Assembly (NCBI GenBank): GCA_037721215.1
Contig: JBBJNV010000021.1
Span: 1-64,000 of the forward strand
Source: Gemmatimonadaceae bacterium
Lineage (GTDB): Bacteria > Gemmatimonadota > Gemmatimonadetes > Gemmatimonadales > Gemmatimonadaceae
Length of the DNA: 64,000 bases
Reading direction: 5' to 3'
Both the position numbers and the translations under genes were made by a program. The notes below the pieces were generated by a model. It saw only the letters and a list, made by a program, of their open reading frames with translations. It did no database searches and was not told the origin of the DNA. Of this stretch, positions 36,352-48,265 are shown piece by piece (position 1 is the stretch's first letter; each line of letters starts with the position of its first letter).

Positions 36352-37401
36352 ATGGATGTAGCCGTCTCAGAACGGCGCGAAATCGCGCCGGATCAAACAG
36401 TTTTCCGCAGACGAAAGCCGGCAATGCTTGTTACGCTGGCCCTGTTCGTTGCGGCCAGCGCCGGGGTAATGCAGTTTCGCTCGCCCGTTTCATCTTTTGC
36501 GATGCGACCCTTCGGTACTTTCCTCAAGAAGAGCCTCCCGGCCGCAACTCCATCCGCGACTGCGTTCGGATCCAGCGGAGGAGTGCTGCTTCGTTTCGCG
36601 ATGCCTGGCGAAAATGTCGAGTATCCACTCGACGTGCACGGCGATCCGGCACTGCTGTCATACAACTGGGTCAGGGTGGGAGACTCGACGTCGGCACAGG
36701 CTCCCCGATTGTTGAAAGGTGCGCGTGTTCAGGCGCCTCTGACTCCCGGGTTTTACCGGTTTGCGCTTGTGAGAGGGGATGAGCACAGGGTCATCGAAGG
36801 GCTGACACTGGCTGTGCTGGTACCGTTCGAGGAGAAGCATGGCACGATGCTCAGAGGCTATCGGATAGGCACGTATATTGGAGAGCAGATCGCCGGGCGG
36901 CAGGACCCTCCCGAAGGATTTCTCGAGATAAGGGAGAGGGACGTCAACCTCCCGATCAGCAAGCATCTGAAGGTGAGCGATTTCCTCAACCACGATGACC
37001 AGAAAATGTGGCCGCGGTATGCCGCGATCAACCCGAAGCTGCTCGACAAGATCGAGCTGGTGGTGTCCGAGATCACACGCTGGCACGGGGCGGGCGGTCG
37101 CACCAGGCTTTCGATCGACGTGAAATCCGGTTTCCGCGCACCCGACCACAACGCCCGGGTAAAGCGGGCCGCCCGGGACAGCCAGCATCAGTATGGCGAT
37201 GCAGCAGACGTTGCGATCGACGCTAACGGCGACGGCAAGTACAGCGCAATGGATAGCAGGATGATCGGGCTCGCCGTCGAGATCGTGGAACTCAAGCATC
37301 CTGAGCTCGTAGGGGGCCTCGGGATATACACCAGTGGGCACTCACGGACTACCTACGTGCACATCGATGCTCGCGGCAAGCGGGCGCGGTGGGGCGGATG
37401 A
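36352..37401 (+). CDS. Peptidase M15-like D,D-peptidase, membrane-anchored
   Basis: 349 residues with an N-terminal membrane anchor (about 25-45). The C-terminal domain has SGFRAPDHNARVKR, then QHQYGDAADVAID (zinc ligands His279, Asp286) and TYVHIDARGKRARW (His337 and nearby Asp339), the M15A pattern. Such enzymes cleave D-Ala or cross-bridges of peptidoglycan. The N-terminal part (residues about 65-150) is a beta-rich region without clear family. It completes the SH3 - degenerate transpeptidase - transpeptidase - peptidase set. Confidence 0.85.
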   Translation: MDVAVSERREIAPDQTVFRRRKPAMLVTLALFVAASAGVMQFRSPVSSFAMRPFGTFLKKSLPAATPSATAFGSSGGVLLRFAMPGENVEYPLDVHGDPALLSYNWVRVGDSTSAQAPRLLKGARVQAPLTPGFYRFALVRGDEHRVIEGLTLAVLVPFEEKHGTMLRGYRIGTYIGEQIAGRQDPPEGFLEIRERDVNLPISKHLKVSDFLNHDDQKMWPRYAAINPKLLDKIELVVSEITRWHGAGGRTRLSIDVKSGFRAPDHNARVKRAARDSQHQYGDAADVAIDANGDGKYSAMDSRMIGLAVEIVELKHPELVGGLGIYTSGHSRTTYVHIDARGKRARWGG

Positions 37402-37411
37402 GGAATCAACT

Positions 37412-37825
37412 ATGAACGACATGCTGCGGGACCGGCTCATTCGCAAACTCAATCTCATGCCCGACGAAAGGCTCGGCCAGATACTCGACTACATTGATTT
37501 CCTGGAGTCCAAGTACGCGCCGGTAATGGCAGCTCCTTCGAACCCGATGAGAAGCTTCGCTCAGGGCGTGGAGGATACGTTGCGTGCCGGCAAAATGTCC
37601 GCCGGGGCAGTTGCTGGGACCATGAGTATCATGAGCAGGGCGGTGGGTGCGATCAATGAGGTTGCGGCCGCTGGCAAGTCTGTTGCAACAGGCATAATGG
37701 GCGCTGCATCGCCAGTTGCCCCCAGTTCGTCTCAGCCGACGCCGGCACCGCCTCCAGTTACGCGAGCGGGGCCCCATGAGCTGGGCAGCCAGCTACCTCA
37801 TTCCCTAGGAGAAGAAGGCAAGTGA
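37412..37825 (+). CDS. Small hypothetical protein, helical N-terminus, Pro-rich tail
   Basis: 137 residues. The start, MLRDRLIRKLNLMPDERLGQILDYIDFLESKYAP, resembles short DUF2281-like or antitoxin-like helical segments. The middle is Ala/Gly/Ser-rich with a possible amphipathic helix, and the tail is Pro-rich. No signal peptide. Function is unknown. It begins 10 bases after the M15 gene, and its stop overlaps the GTG start of the DUF1232 gene, so both are probably coupled. An earlier in-frame start at 37334 lies inside the M15 gene. Confidence 0.7.
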   Translation: MNDMLRDRLIRKLNLMPDERLGQILDYIDFLESKYAPVMAAPSNPMRSFAQGVEDTLRAGKMSAGAVAGTMSIMSRAVGAINEVAAAGKSVATGIMGAASPVAPSSSQPTPAPPPVTRAGPHELGSQLPHSLGEEGK

Positions 37826-38289
37826 CTACAGTAAAAGGACGCGGTGAGTCCGCGACGGGCAGACGCACGCGCAAAGTGCCGCCGGATGTCGATGTCGGCC
37901 AGAAGCCGCGTACGGGAGCCAAGCGCACGGTCATGGGAACCGTTAAGGAGTTGCCCAACTTTCTGCGACTCCTTTATGGCCTGTTGACGGATACGCGTGT
38001 TCCGAGCATCGACAAGATGGTGGTCGCTGGGGCAATCGCCTACATTCTGCTGCCGCTCGACCTGGTGCCCGATTTCATACCGTTCATCGGCGAAGTTGAC
38101 GACGTATTTCTGCTTATTCTCGCAATTCAAAGGCTCATAACCAACGCCGGCCGAACCGTCGTGCAACAGCACTGGATGGGGGATGCGGCAGAGCTGGCGT
38201 CGCTCAATCTGGAGCGCATACTGGCGGCGTGCGCTTTCTTCCTGCCGCGACGGATGAGACGTCGGCTGAGAACCATCGGCCGGGTCTAA
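37822..38289 (+). CDS. DUF1232 (YkvA-like) membrane protein
   Basis: 155 residues from a GTG. The DUF1232 signature is DKMVVAGAIAYILLPLDLVPDFIPFIGEVDDVFLLILAI, a membrane-associated helical hairpin. A basic N-terminal stretch precedes it. The function of the family is not established. Last gene of the envelope cluster; a strong hairpin follows 36 bases later. Confidence 0.88.
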   Translation: MTTVKGRGESATGRRTRKVPPDVDVGQKPRTGAKRTVMGTVKELPNFLRLLYGLLTDTRVPSIDKMVVAGAIAYILLPLDLVPDFIPFIGEVDDVFLLILAIQRLITNAGRTVVQQHWMGDAAELASLNLERILAACAFFLPRRMRRRLRTIGRV

Positions 38290-38324
38290 CCGTCGGCGGT
38301 GCACGCTTCAAGGTTGAGCGCAAG

Positions 38325-38361
38325 AAGGCCGCAGCGGATAGCTGCGGCCTTCGGCGGTTTT
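38325..38361 (+). terminator. Rho-independent terminator after DUF1232 gene
   Basis: A perfect 11-base stem (AAGGCCGCAGC with its inverse) and five-base loop occupy 38325-38351; four T follow at 38358-38361. It lies between the plus-strand envelope cluster and the convergent SusD gene, so it may act on both transcripts. Confidence 0.75.
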
Positions 38362-38390
38362 AAACGAGTGGCAGGTGGGTCAGTCGGACG

Positions 38391-39977
38391 CTAACTGCAC
38401 CGCGGTAACGTCGCCACCGGACAACGCTCGGGATCTGGCAACGGTGCGGACGAGGCACCTGCGGGGCCGCCAAAGGTGTAAGAGGGAAGGCGCAGCGTGC
38501 CCAACTCACGACCCGGGACTGGTAGCTGCGTAAAACTGTTCTCGAGAAGCGTCTGCCATCCTCGTGCATCGAAGAATGCAATTACTCCATCGACGCCGAA
38601 CATCTCGATCCCCTTTTCATAACGCAGCGCATCCCACAATGAACCGCATTGGCCATTCCGCTTTCGCGGCACGCACCCTGGCTCATCCGGCGGTCCGGCA
38701 ATCGTCACTGCGGGGAGCTGGCCGTTTGCGATGCGCGTTTTGTTGATGAGCGCAACCGCCTCGGAAGCACGATTGAGACGAATGAGCCCCTCGGCCTTGA
38801 GGAGGTCCATCTCGGTGACGGTCATGGCAGTCTGCGGACCTTCCTGCCACGACGTGCCCCTGCCGAAACGCTGGTAGGCGTAGTGCGAATACCGGAAGGT
38901 TCCGCGACTAGCCGCACCGATATTCGTGGCTGTATAACCAAAGTACTTGCCAAGCGTCGCCGGCCCGCCGGCGCCTTGAATGCGACGATCCCGGGTTCTG
39001 ATCTGGAAAGCCGTGCGGCTGGCCCCCGGCAGGTTCGACCAGTTGATGAAGCCGCTGGCCGAATCGGCAGGTCCAAGCAGCCAGTAGCTGGGACGCCCGA
39101 AATCGCTGGGCGGCCCCGCCCGAACGCGCGCTAGCAGCCGCTTCCAGTCATCCCAGAGGATGTCGACCTGAGCGACCGGCGCGAAGTCAGTCGTGATGCC
39201 CGCATCCACTCTTCGAATCACTTCGGTCCAGTTTACTGCCGCGCGCTCGGTGCGCGTTCTTGGAGAGTATGCGAGATATCGCGCGGCAAATGAATTCGAA
39301 AGCCTGATGAAATCATCCCGGCTCATTGCCTGGAACAGCCATGAGTCTACCGGGAGTGTGAAGTTGGCGGTTCTCGCAACGGCAATGCCCGCATCTATCT
39401 GCGCAATCGAAGTCTGAATGACAGTGGGGTATGGATGGAAGACGGGGATCTTGACCGTATCGACTGCAAGCTTTTCGTCGACGATGAACGCCTTGTCGTA
39501 ATAAAGGCCAAGCTGTCCATGGGAAATACCCTGCATGAACTTTCCAACCGCCCGAGCCCGGGCGGTTCGAGTGGCGTCAACGATGATGAGGCCGGAGTCG
39601 ATGGCAATCAGCGCATCGTTTACGGACGAGATCGTGCGGTAAAGATCAAACCACGGCCTCTGGTTTACATCGGCTCGGGCATTGACGGGACTGTTGTTCC
39701 AGGCTGATCTGGGCTCGGTGGAAACCTCGAGCTGACCGAAATCGGCAAAGCTCGAGGAGGCCTCCCGTGCCGACGTCGACAACGCCCACGATGGGTAATC
39801 GTCGTGTCCGGACACCGGCCACCATGTCCGGAAAGATGTTGCCACGAAAGACTCCGCCGTCGTGGGCTGCTGGGTAGCGCGTTCACGATCGGGTGCGTTC
39901 GGGTTTTTGATCGCCAGATCCTGGCATCCGGCAATTGCCACCGCCCCGGTGACAGCAAAAAACTTCAGTCGGTTCAT
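38391..39977 (-). CDS. SusD/RagB family outer-membrane lipoprotein
   Basis: 528 residues with a lipoprotein signal (FFAVTGAVAIAGCQDL). TPR-type helices and the family segments PWFDLYRTISSVNDAL, ARAVGKFMQGISHGQLGLYYDKAF and MDLLKAEGLIRLNRASEAVALINKTRIANGQLP are present. It is a surface ligand-capture lid for the SusC transporter encoded 32 bases upstream on the same strand. Substrate unknown; no polysaccharide-degrading enzyme or regulator is adjacent. Confidence 0.92.
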   Translation of the reverse strand: MNRLKFFAVTGAVAIAGCQDLAIKNPNAPDRERATQQPTTAESFVATSFRTWWPVSGHDDYPSWALSTSAREASSSFADFGQLEVSTEPRSAWNNSPVNARADVNQRPWFDLYRTISSVNDALIAIDSGLIIVDATRTARARAVGKFMQGISHGQLGLYYDKAFIVDEKLAVDTVKIPVFHPYPTVIQTSIAQIDAGIAVARTANFTLPVDSWLFQAMSRDDFIRLSNSFAARYLAYSPRTRTERAAVNWTEVIRRVDAGITTDFAPVAQVDILWDDWKRLLARVRAGPPSDFGRPSYWLLGPADSASGFINWSNLPGASRTAFQIRTRDRRIQGAGGPATLGKYFGYTATNIGAASRGTFRYSHYAYQRFGRGTSWQEGPQTAMTVTEMDLLKAEGLIRLNRASEAVALINKTRIANGQLPAVTIAGPPDEPGCVPRKRNGQCGSLWDALRYEKGIEMFGVDGVIAFFDARGWQTLLENSFTQLPVPGRELGTLRLPSYTFGGPAGASSAPLPDPERCPVATLPRCS

Positions 39978-40009
39978 CTTATCTCCAAAGTATGCGCTGC
40001 CTTCGAGGC

Positions 40010-43000
40010 TCAGTAGGTGATTTCTATGCTGCCGGTGAACGTGCGGTATCGGGGATAGTCGAAGCTGTCAAATCGTACAACTGTTCCACCCGCTTCTGGA
40101 TCGTATCCCTTGTAATTGGTCCATGTCACCAGGTTGCGACCAATGAGGGATACCGACGCACCGCTGACGCCGAGCCGTGCCAGCGGGCCGAGAAGATTCG
40201 ATCCAAGTCGGTACCTGAGTGACACCTCGCGCAGCTTGACGAAGCCGGCCTCTTCGACGAAGTAATCAGTTGGTCCGTTCGCAGCGTATAGGTTGACGTA
40301 ATACTCGATCGGCTTCTTGAGCTCCTGCGCCTTTCCGGCCTGATCGACATCCGCGCTGCGCCCATACTGGTACATTCGCTGATTGGTTCGATTGTACAAC
40401 TGTCCACCCACCGCTGCGTCAACAAGTCCGAAGACCGTCAGATTACGCCAGCTGATGTTGTTCGATACGCCGTAATGAAAATCCGGATTACCGTCGCCGA
40501 TCTTTACGAGCGCCGTATTACCGGTTGAATCGCGCAGGACAATCGGCATTCCCCATCCGAAGTTCGTCGTGCCGATCGTTGTCGTGGTGCCCCAGAGGCT
40601 TTTCGTTTCTCCGTCAGTGAAGTTGTTGCCCGCACCTACCCACACAAGGAGACCCTCGTCGTTCAGCTGGAACTCCGAGCTGCGCGCTCCCACATTCGAT
40701 GGCAGCTCGCCGGCGCCTTTGATGAAACGGAATCCATACATCGCGCCGAGCGTCTCGCCTGCGCACCGGAACGCGATGGTCTGCGTGGTGAAACAGCTGC
40801 GTTCGAACTCGGTGACCCGATTCCGCGAGCGGTCTGCTACAACTCCAAGGCGCCACGTGAAGTTCGGACGCCGGACGAGTTGTGCCTCGAGCGTTCCCTC
40901 CACAGTGTTGCCCTCAACGGTTCCGGCGTTCTGCCATTGTGAGGTGTAACCAAACAATCCAGCGAGAGGGATCTGAATGAGCTGATCGACGACGCGGTTT
41001 TTAGCGTAGGATAACTGCAGCGAGTAACGCTGGCGGAATATTGCGTCGACACCCACTTCAGTCTCGGTGGCTGTCTCCGGCCTCAGAGATTTGTTGCCGA
41101 GAGTCTGCTTCGACAGACCGCCGCCTTCGCTGAATGAGAACGTCTCATACTGGTCTGTGAACTCCGGACGCGTCCCGGCGGTGCCGCGCGATGCGCGCAA
41201 TTTGAATTCGTCCAGAGATTTGATGGGCCACCAGTCTTCCTGCGAAATCCGGTAGGCACCGCTCACACGGTAGTACGTGTTCTCCCTCTCCTCGGGGCCA
41301 AACAGGGAGCTGCCGTCGCGGCGAACGAGGCCGTCGACGATATACCGGCCCAGGTAATCGGCACCGGAGGCGACGGCAAAGCTGTTCGAGCGAATCTCCT
41401 GAAGCAGAGATGACACCGAGCGCTGCTGAGCATTGCTGAGACTGCGAACACCCGCGGCCGAAAAGAAGCTACCTCCGGCGTTCGTCGTCTGGTCAGTTTC
41501 GCGCTCCATGAGAGCGCGGAAAGTGGTCCGAAGCGTCAACGGGCCGGCTCGGCCGAGCAGATTCGCGCTCGCGGCGGCGTTGAGTGCATCCGTGGTTCCA
41601 TTGAACTGCCGGATCTCGCCGGGCCCGCCCGTCCCGAATCCCTCGGTTTTTACGCCCTGGTCCAGAAAGAAATCCGTGCGCCGGTCCGAGCGGTCGTAAC
41701 TGACATTCGCGTCGACATTGAACCAGCTGAGCGGCGAATAGCGGCCGGAGATGCTCCCCTGGGTTCGCGCGCGCTTGCGGTTGTTTTCTTCAGTGGCAAG
41801 AACGTAAAGCGGGTTTTCCTCGCGTCCTTCATTCGGATCGCCCTGAAAAATGTATGGGGTTCCATCCGGATCGGGCACACGGAGGTCGATGTCGGGGGCT
41901 TGATTGATGAGGTCTAAGAAAGTGTCTCCATATAGCTCCTGACGATCCGATCGACTGTGATATCCGCTGAACGAAAGCTGCAGATTCTCTATCGGCCGGT
42001 GATCGAGATTCAGCCTGACATTGTTCTGTTCGTATTTTCCGCTGTTGAGCACCACACCATCTTCACGGGCGTTGACGAGCGAAAGCAGCCAATTCGTCTT
42101 GCCACCGTTCTGCGAAATGCTGACAGAGTTCTTGAAGAACTGTCCGGGATCGAAGAACCGGTCAACCTGATCATAGATAGGGTCCGCATAAGCCGCGTCC
42201 TGGAAGCGTGCCGTAATCGGCTTGGGAACGCGTTGCGCGCGCGGGACGACCGCCCCTGCGGCGTTGACATACTGCCCCTGGGTATTCGTCAGGTAATAGT
42301 GATACTGTGCCCAGTCTATCTTCCCGGCGAGACTGTTGCTGCCGATTTCGGAACGGGCGATTACGCGCGTGGTTCCCTCAGCCAGCGCGGAACCCCGCTT
42401 GGTACGAATCTGGATGACGCCGGCCGCAGCGCGCGATCCGTAAAGCGAGGCCGCTGCAGCGCCTTTGATCACTTCCATGCTCTCGATATCCATCGACTCG
42501 AGATCAGCAGTCGATCCAGAGAATGACTGGCTGAGAATCACGCCGTCAACAACGATCAGCGGCGATGTCGACTTGTTGATGCTGGTCGGCGAGCGCAATA
42601 GAATGTTCGTTCCGCTGCCCGGCTGGCCACTCGGCACCACGGTCACCCCGGCAACTTTGCCCTGGATGGTCTCGACCGCGTTCGTGGCGGGCACCGGCGC
42701 ATTCTCGGCATCCACGCGTCCAACGGTGAAGGGGACGCGGGTGCCGCTCGTGGGATCCACCACTCCGGTGGTCACGACCGCTTCCAGGGTAAGACCGACA
42801 GCGTCGAGCCGAAAATCGGCGCTCGCGGTGGCACCGCCGGTGACGATTATTCCGGCGGCCGACAAAACACGAAAGCCAAGCCGTCGTGCGCCTAGTACGT
42901 ACCGGCCCGCAGGGACCCCGTTGATGGTGTAACGCCCGTCATCGCCGGTTACCGCGCCAAGCCTGGTACCACCGACAGTGACCTGGACACCGACCAGGGG

Positions 43001-43219
43001 GCGATTGTTGGCTGAGTCTACGGCGAGGCCGGTAATCCGGCCCGTCGCCGGAGTTTGTGCGGCAACTTCTGTGGCTAGAGGCGGTGCGGCCGCGAGGAGC
43101 AGCCACGCCGCAAGCATGGCACCAGACCGACGGAGCACATCGAGAAGCCCGGTATGCGCGGGGGCAAGCAAATTTTTACCGGAACGCATGAGCGTTACGG
43201 CGAAGCGGTTCTTTGACAT
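40010..43219 (-). CDS. SusC/RagA family TonB-linked outer-membrane receptor
   Basis: 1069 residues. After a long N-terminal signal region (MLAAWLLLAAAPPLATEVAAQ) comes a carboxypeptidase-regulatory-like domain (GRITGLAVDSANNRPLVGVQVTV). A plug follows with VVDGVILSQSFSGSTADLESMDIESMEVIKGAAAASLYGSRAAAGVIQIRTKRG, the SusC signature. A large barrel ends in GSIEITY. I chose the ATG at 43219 because GGAGG lies just before it; a start at 43249 is also open. It works with the SusD partner to import a macromolecular nutrient. Confidence 0.95.
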   Translation of the reverse strand: MSKNRFAVTLMRSGKNLLAPAHTGLLDVLRRSGAMLAAWLLLAAAPPLATEVAAQTPATGRITGLAVDSANNRPLVGVQVTVGGTRLGAVTGDDGRYTINGVPAGRYVLGARRLGFRVLSAAGIIVTGGATASADFRLDAVGLTLEAVVTTGVVDPTSGTRVPFTVGRVDAENAPVPATNAVETIQGKVAGVTVVPSGQPGSGTNILLRSPTSINKSTSPLIVVDGVILSQSFSGSTADLESMDIESMEVIKGAAAASLYGSRAAAGVIQIRTKRGSALAEGTTRVIARSEIGSNSLAGKIDWAQYHYYLTNTQGQYVNAAGAVVPRAQRVPKPITARFQDAAYADPIYDQVDRFFDPGQFFKNSVSISQNGGKTNWLLSLVNAREDGVVLNSGKYEQNNVRLNLDHRPIENLQLSFSGYHSRSDRQELYGDTFLDLINQAPDIDLRVPDPDGTPYIFQGDPNEGREENPLYVLATEENNRKRARTQGSISGRYSPLSWFNVDANVSYDRSDRRTDFFLDQGVKTEGFGTGGPGEIRQFNGTTDALNAAASANLLGRAGPLTLRTTFRALMERETDQTTNAGGSFFSAAGVRSLSNAQQRSVSSLLQEIRSNSFAVASGADYLGRYIVDGLVRRDGSSLFGPEERENTYYRVSGAYRISQEDWWPIKSLDEFKLRASRGTAGTRPEFTDQYETFSFSEGGGLSKQTLGNKSLRPETATETEVGVDAIFRQRYSLQLSYAKNRVVDQLIQIPLAGLFGYTSQWQNAGTVEGNTVEGTLEAQLVRRPNFTWRLGVVADRSRNRVTEFERSCFTTQTIAFRCAGETLGAMYGFRFIKGAGELPSNVGARSSEFQLNDEGLLVWVGAGNNFTDGETKSLWGTTTTIGTTNFGWGMPIVLRDSTGNTALVKIGDGNPDFHYGVSNNISWRNLTVFGLVDAAVGGQLYNRTNQRMYQYGRSADVDQAGKAQELKKPIEYYVNLYAANGPTDYFVEEAGFVKLREVSLRYRLGSNLLGPLARLGVSGASVSLIGRNLVTWTNYKGYDPEAGGTVVRFDSFDYPRYRTFTGSIEITY

Positions 43220-43342
43220 CGGGCCTCCGAAGGGTGACGCAGCAATCACTTTTCCAGTATGTCAGGACGCACCGCTACCGTCAAGCGACGAAGGACGACG
43301 ACTCCGATTGCGCTACTCAGCGCGAGCGGGCATGATGGGATT

Positions 43343-43800
43343 ATGAGATTCTTTGTACTGCTCCCACGGGTGGGACTGTCTGGGCTCGACATAGCGCGCG
43401 CGCTGCTGAAACGCCCTCCCAGCTCTATTCGTGTGGCGCGCACTTTGTGTTGCGCGTTGCTGGTGTTGAGTAGAGCTGCGTGCGTCACCGGGCGCGGCGG
43501 CGGGACCCCTACCCGCGACTCATTCGGCAACGATGGGATCGACAGCGAGGCCATTTAATGATCGTTGGTGGCGGGCCCGCTCCACACGAAGTCACGCAGC
43601 GCTTCGTCGACCTTGCCGGCGGCAAGTGGCGAGCGCGGATCGCTGTATTGCCGATGGCCAGCTCGGTCGCCCGCTCGAGCGCTATTACGCCCGCAGGCTC
43701 GGTGCTTGGTGCATCCGGACTTCGCGTGCACGTTCTTCCCGGTGGCAGTACCTTCGATCCGGTTGCCGGACGGGTTGTGAGACTCGGACCAGCCCGGTGA
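43343..43800 (+). pseudogene. Decayed cyanophycinase-like (peptidase S51) gene
   Basis: Two adjoining frames give a broken product. The first (to 43558) has a signal-like stretch (ARTLCCALLVLSRAACVTG). The second, from about 43555, reads LMIVGGGPAPHEVTQRFVDLAGGKWRARIAVLPMASS, close to the N-terminal strand and helix of cyanophycinases. After that, homology flickers between frames (ERYYARRLGA in the third frame), and a stop at 43800 ends it before the catalytic Ser and the rest (200 or more residues missing). I infer decay rather than a functional small protein. Confidence 0.6.
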
Positions 43801-43847
43801 ATTCAGCTGTTTGCCGTTACCCGAAACCACGCATGGAGGCAAGAATC

Positions 43848-46522
<2,675 letters not shown>

Positions 46523-46580
46523 TTGCAAACTCGGGGTGACATGTAAGCGGGATGTGTCGGCACGAAAACGCAGAACTTCC

Positions 46581-46609
46581 TTGACAACGCTTAATGTGTG
46601 GCAGCAACT
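46581..46609 (+). promoter_or_regulatory. Candidate sigma-70-type promoter for the permease gene
   Basis: TTGACA at 46581-46586 matches the -35 consensus exactly, in the 195-base spacer between guaB and the permease gene. The matching -10 (near 46604-46609) is poor, so the assignment is weak. Confidence 0.25.
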
Positions 46610-46717
46610 TGGCACCGCATTCGGATTTCCAATCTGATCGATCGCTGCCACCGGTCTGCGCGCCTGTCCGGTCGGACGTAGCACCTTACCATATCCGACG
46701 GTTTCCGGAGAACTCGC

Positions 46718-48265
46718 ATGGGTATTTGGTCTAAAAAGAGCATTGTGGGGCTGCAAACCGAAGCGGCGGGTGAGGAAGGAACTCACACCCTCAAGCGCGC
46801 GCTCGGCGCGCTGAATCTGACGACGCTTGGCATTGGTGCCATCATTGGCGCTGGCATTTTCGTGCTGACAGGTACCGCCGCAGCGCAGTACGCCGGTCCG
46901 GCAATCGTGTACTCGTTCATCTTTGCCGGGCTCGGCTGCCTGTTCGCCGGTCTATGCTACGCGGAGTTTGCGGCGATGATTCCCATTGCCGGCAGCGCGT
47001 ACACCTATGGATACGCGACGCTTGGCGAGTTGACTGCCTGGATCATCGGGTGGGATCTCATCCTCGAATACCTCTTCGGTGCGGCGACCGTTGCCGTGGG
47101 TTGGTCGGGGTACTTCACTGCGTTTATGAACGAGCTGGGATTCCGGCTGCCGATAGCGTATACATCATCCCCCCTGGGAATCGAGGGCACTCACTCCTTC
47201 GTGAGAAACAGCATTTGCTTCGATCCGGCGACCAATCAGACTATCAGGGTTGCGGCTGAGACCGTTTGCGACACCAGTCGGTATTCGGTTGCACAGGGCG
47301 TCATCAATCTCCCCGCGATGATCCTCGTCGGCCTGATGACGGCGCTGCTGGTGATCGGCATCAAGGAGTCCGCGCGGTTCAACAACGTGATTGTGATCGT
47401 GAAGATGCTCATCGTTATTCTCGTGATCGGCTTCGGGTTCATGTACGTGAACTCGGACAACTGGCGTCCGTTCATGCCCGAGAATACCGGCACATTCGGT
47501 CAGTTCGGGTGGACAGGTGTCGTGCGCGGCGCGGCGGTGGTGTTCTTCGCGTACATCGGGTTTGATGCTGTGTCGACTGCCGCTCAGGAGGCAAAGAATC
47601 CACAGCGGGACATGCCAATCGGAATTCTCGGTTCTCTGGCCATCTGTACGGTTCTTTACATTCTGATGGCGCTCGTCATGACCGGGCTTACCAAGTACAC
47701 GAACCTCGACGTTCCGCATCCCGTGTTCGTAGCGATCGCGGCCGCTGGCCCGGCACTGGCGTGGCTCCGGCCGATCATCAACATCGGAGCGATCGCCGGT
47801 CTCGCGTCGGTGGTGCTTGTGATGTTGATGGCGCAGCCGCGCATTTTCTATTCGATGTCGCGCGACGGTCTGTTGCCGCCGGTGTTCGGAAAAATTCACC
47901 CGAAGTTCCAGACGCCTTACATCACCACGATCATGACCGGTGCGGTCTGCGCGGTGATCGCCGGACTGTTCCCGATTGGTCTCCTCGGTGAGCTGGTGTC
48001 GATTGGCACGCTGCTCGCCTTCGTGATCGTATCGGCCGGCATCATCGTGTTGCGACGCAAGAGTCCCGAGATTCCGCGGCCGTTCCGCACCCCGCTCGTC
48101 CCGATTGTTCCGATTCTGGCCATTCTCATCTGCGGTTACATGATGGCGAGTCTCCCGGCCGACACCTGGATCCGGCTTGGCGTGTGGCTCGCAATCGGCC
48201 TGTTGATCTACTTCCTGTATGGAAAGGCGCACTCGCGCATCGGACGTTCGGAAGCGAGTGGTTGA
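46718..48265 (+). CDS. APC-superfamily amino acid permease
   Basis: 515 residues with 12 or more membrane segments. The start LKRALGALNLTTLGIGAIIGAGIFVLTG is the APC first-helix motif, followed by LCYAEFAAMIPIAGSAYTYGYATLGELTAWIIGWDLILEY, typical of the cationic amino-acid transporter branch. Probably imports an amino acid; the substrate is not readable. The stop overlaps the GTG start of nrnA, so the two are transcribed together. Confidence 0.93.
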   Translation: MGIWSKKSIVGLQTEAAGEEGTHTLKRALGALNLTTLGIGAIIGAGIFVLTGTAAAQYAGPAIVYSFIFAGLGCLFAGLCYAEFAAMIPIAGSAYTYGYATLGELTAWIIGWDLILEYLFGAATVAVGWSGYFTAFMNELGFRLPIAYTSSPLGIEGTHSFVRNSICFDPATNQTIRVAAETVCDTSRYSVAQGVINLPAMILVGLMTALLVIGIKESARFNNVIVIVKMLIVILVIGFGFMYVNSDNWRPFMPENTGTFGQFGWTGVVRGAAVVFFAYIGFDAVSTAAQEAKNPQRDMPIGILGSLAICTVLYILMALVMTGLTKYTNLDVPHPVFVAIAAAGPALAWLRPIINIGAIAGLASVVLVMLMAQPRIFYSMSRDGLLPPVFGKIHPKFQTPYITTIMTGAVCAVIAGLFPIGLLGELVSIGTLLAFVIVSAGIIVLRRKSPEIPRPFRTPLVPIVPILAILICGYMMASLPADTWIRLGVWLAIGLLIYFLYGKAHSRIGRSEASG

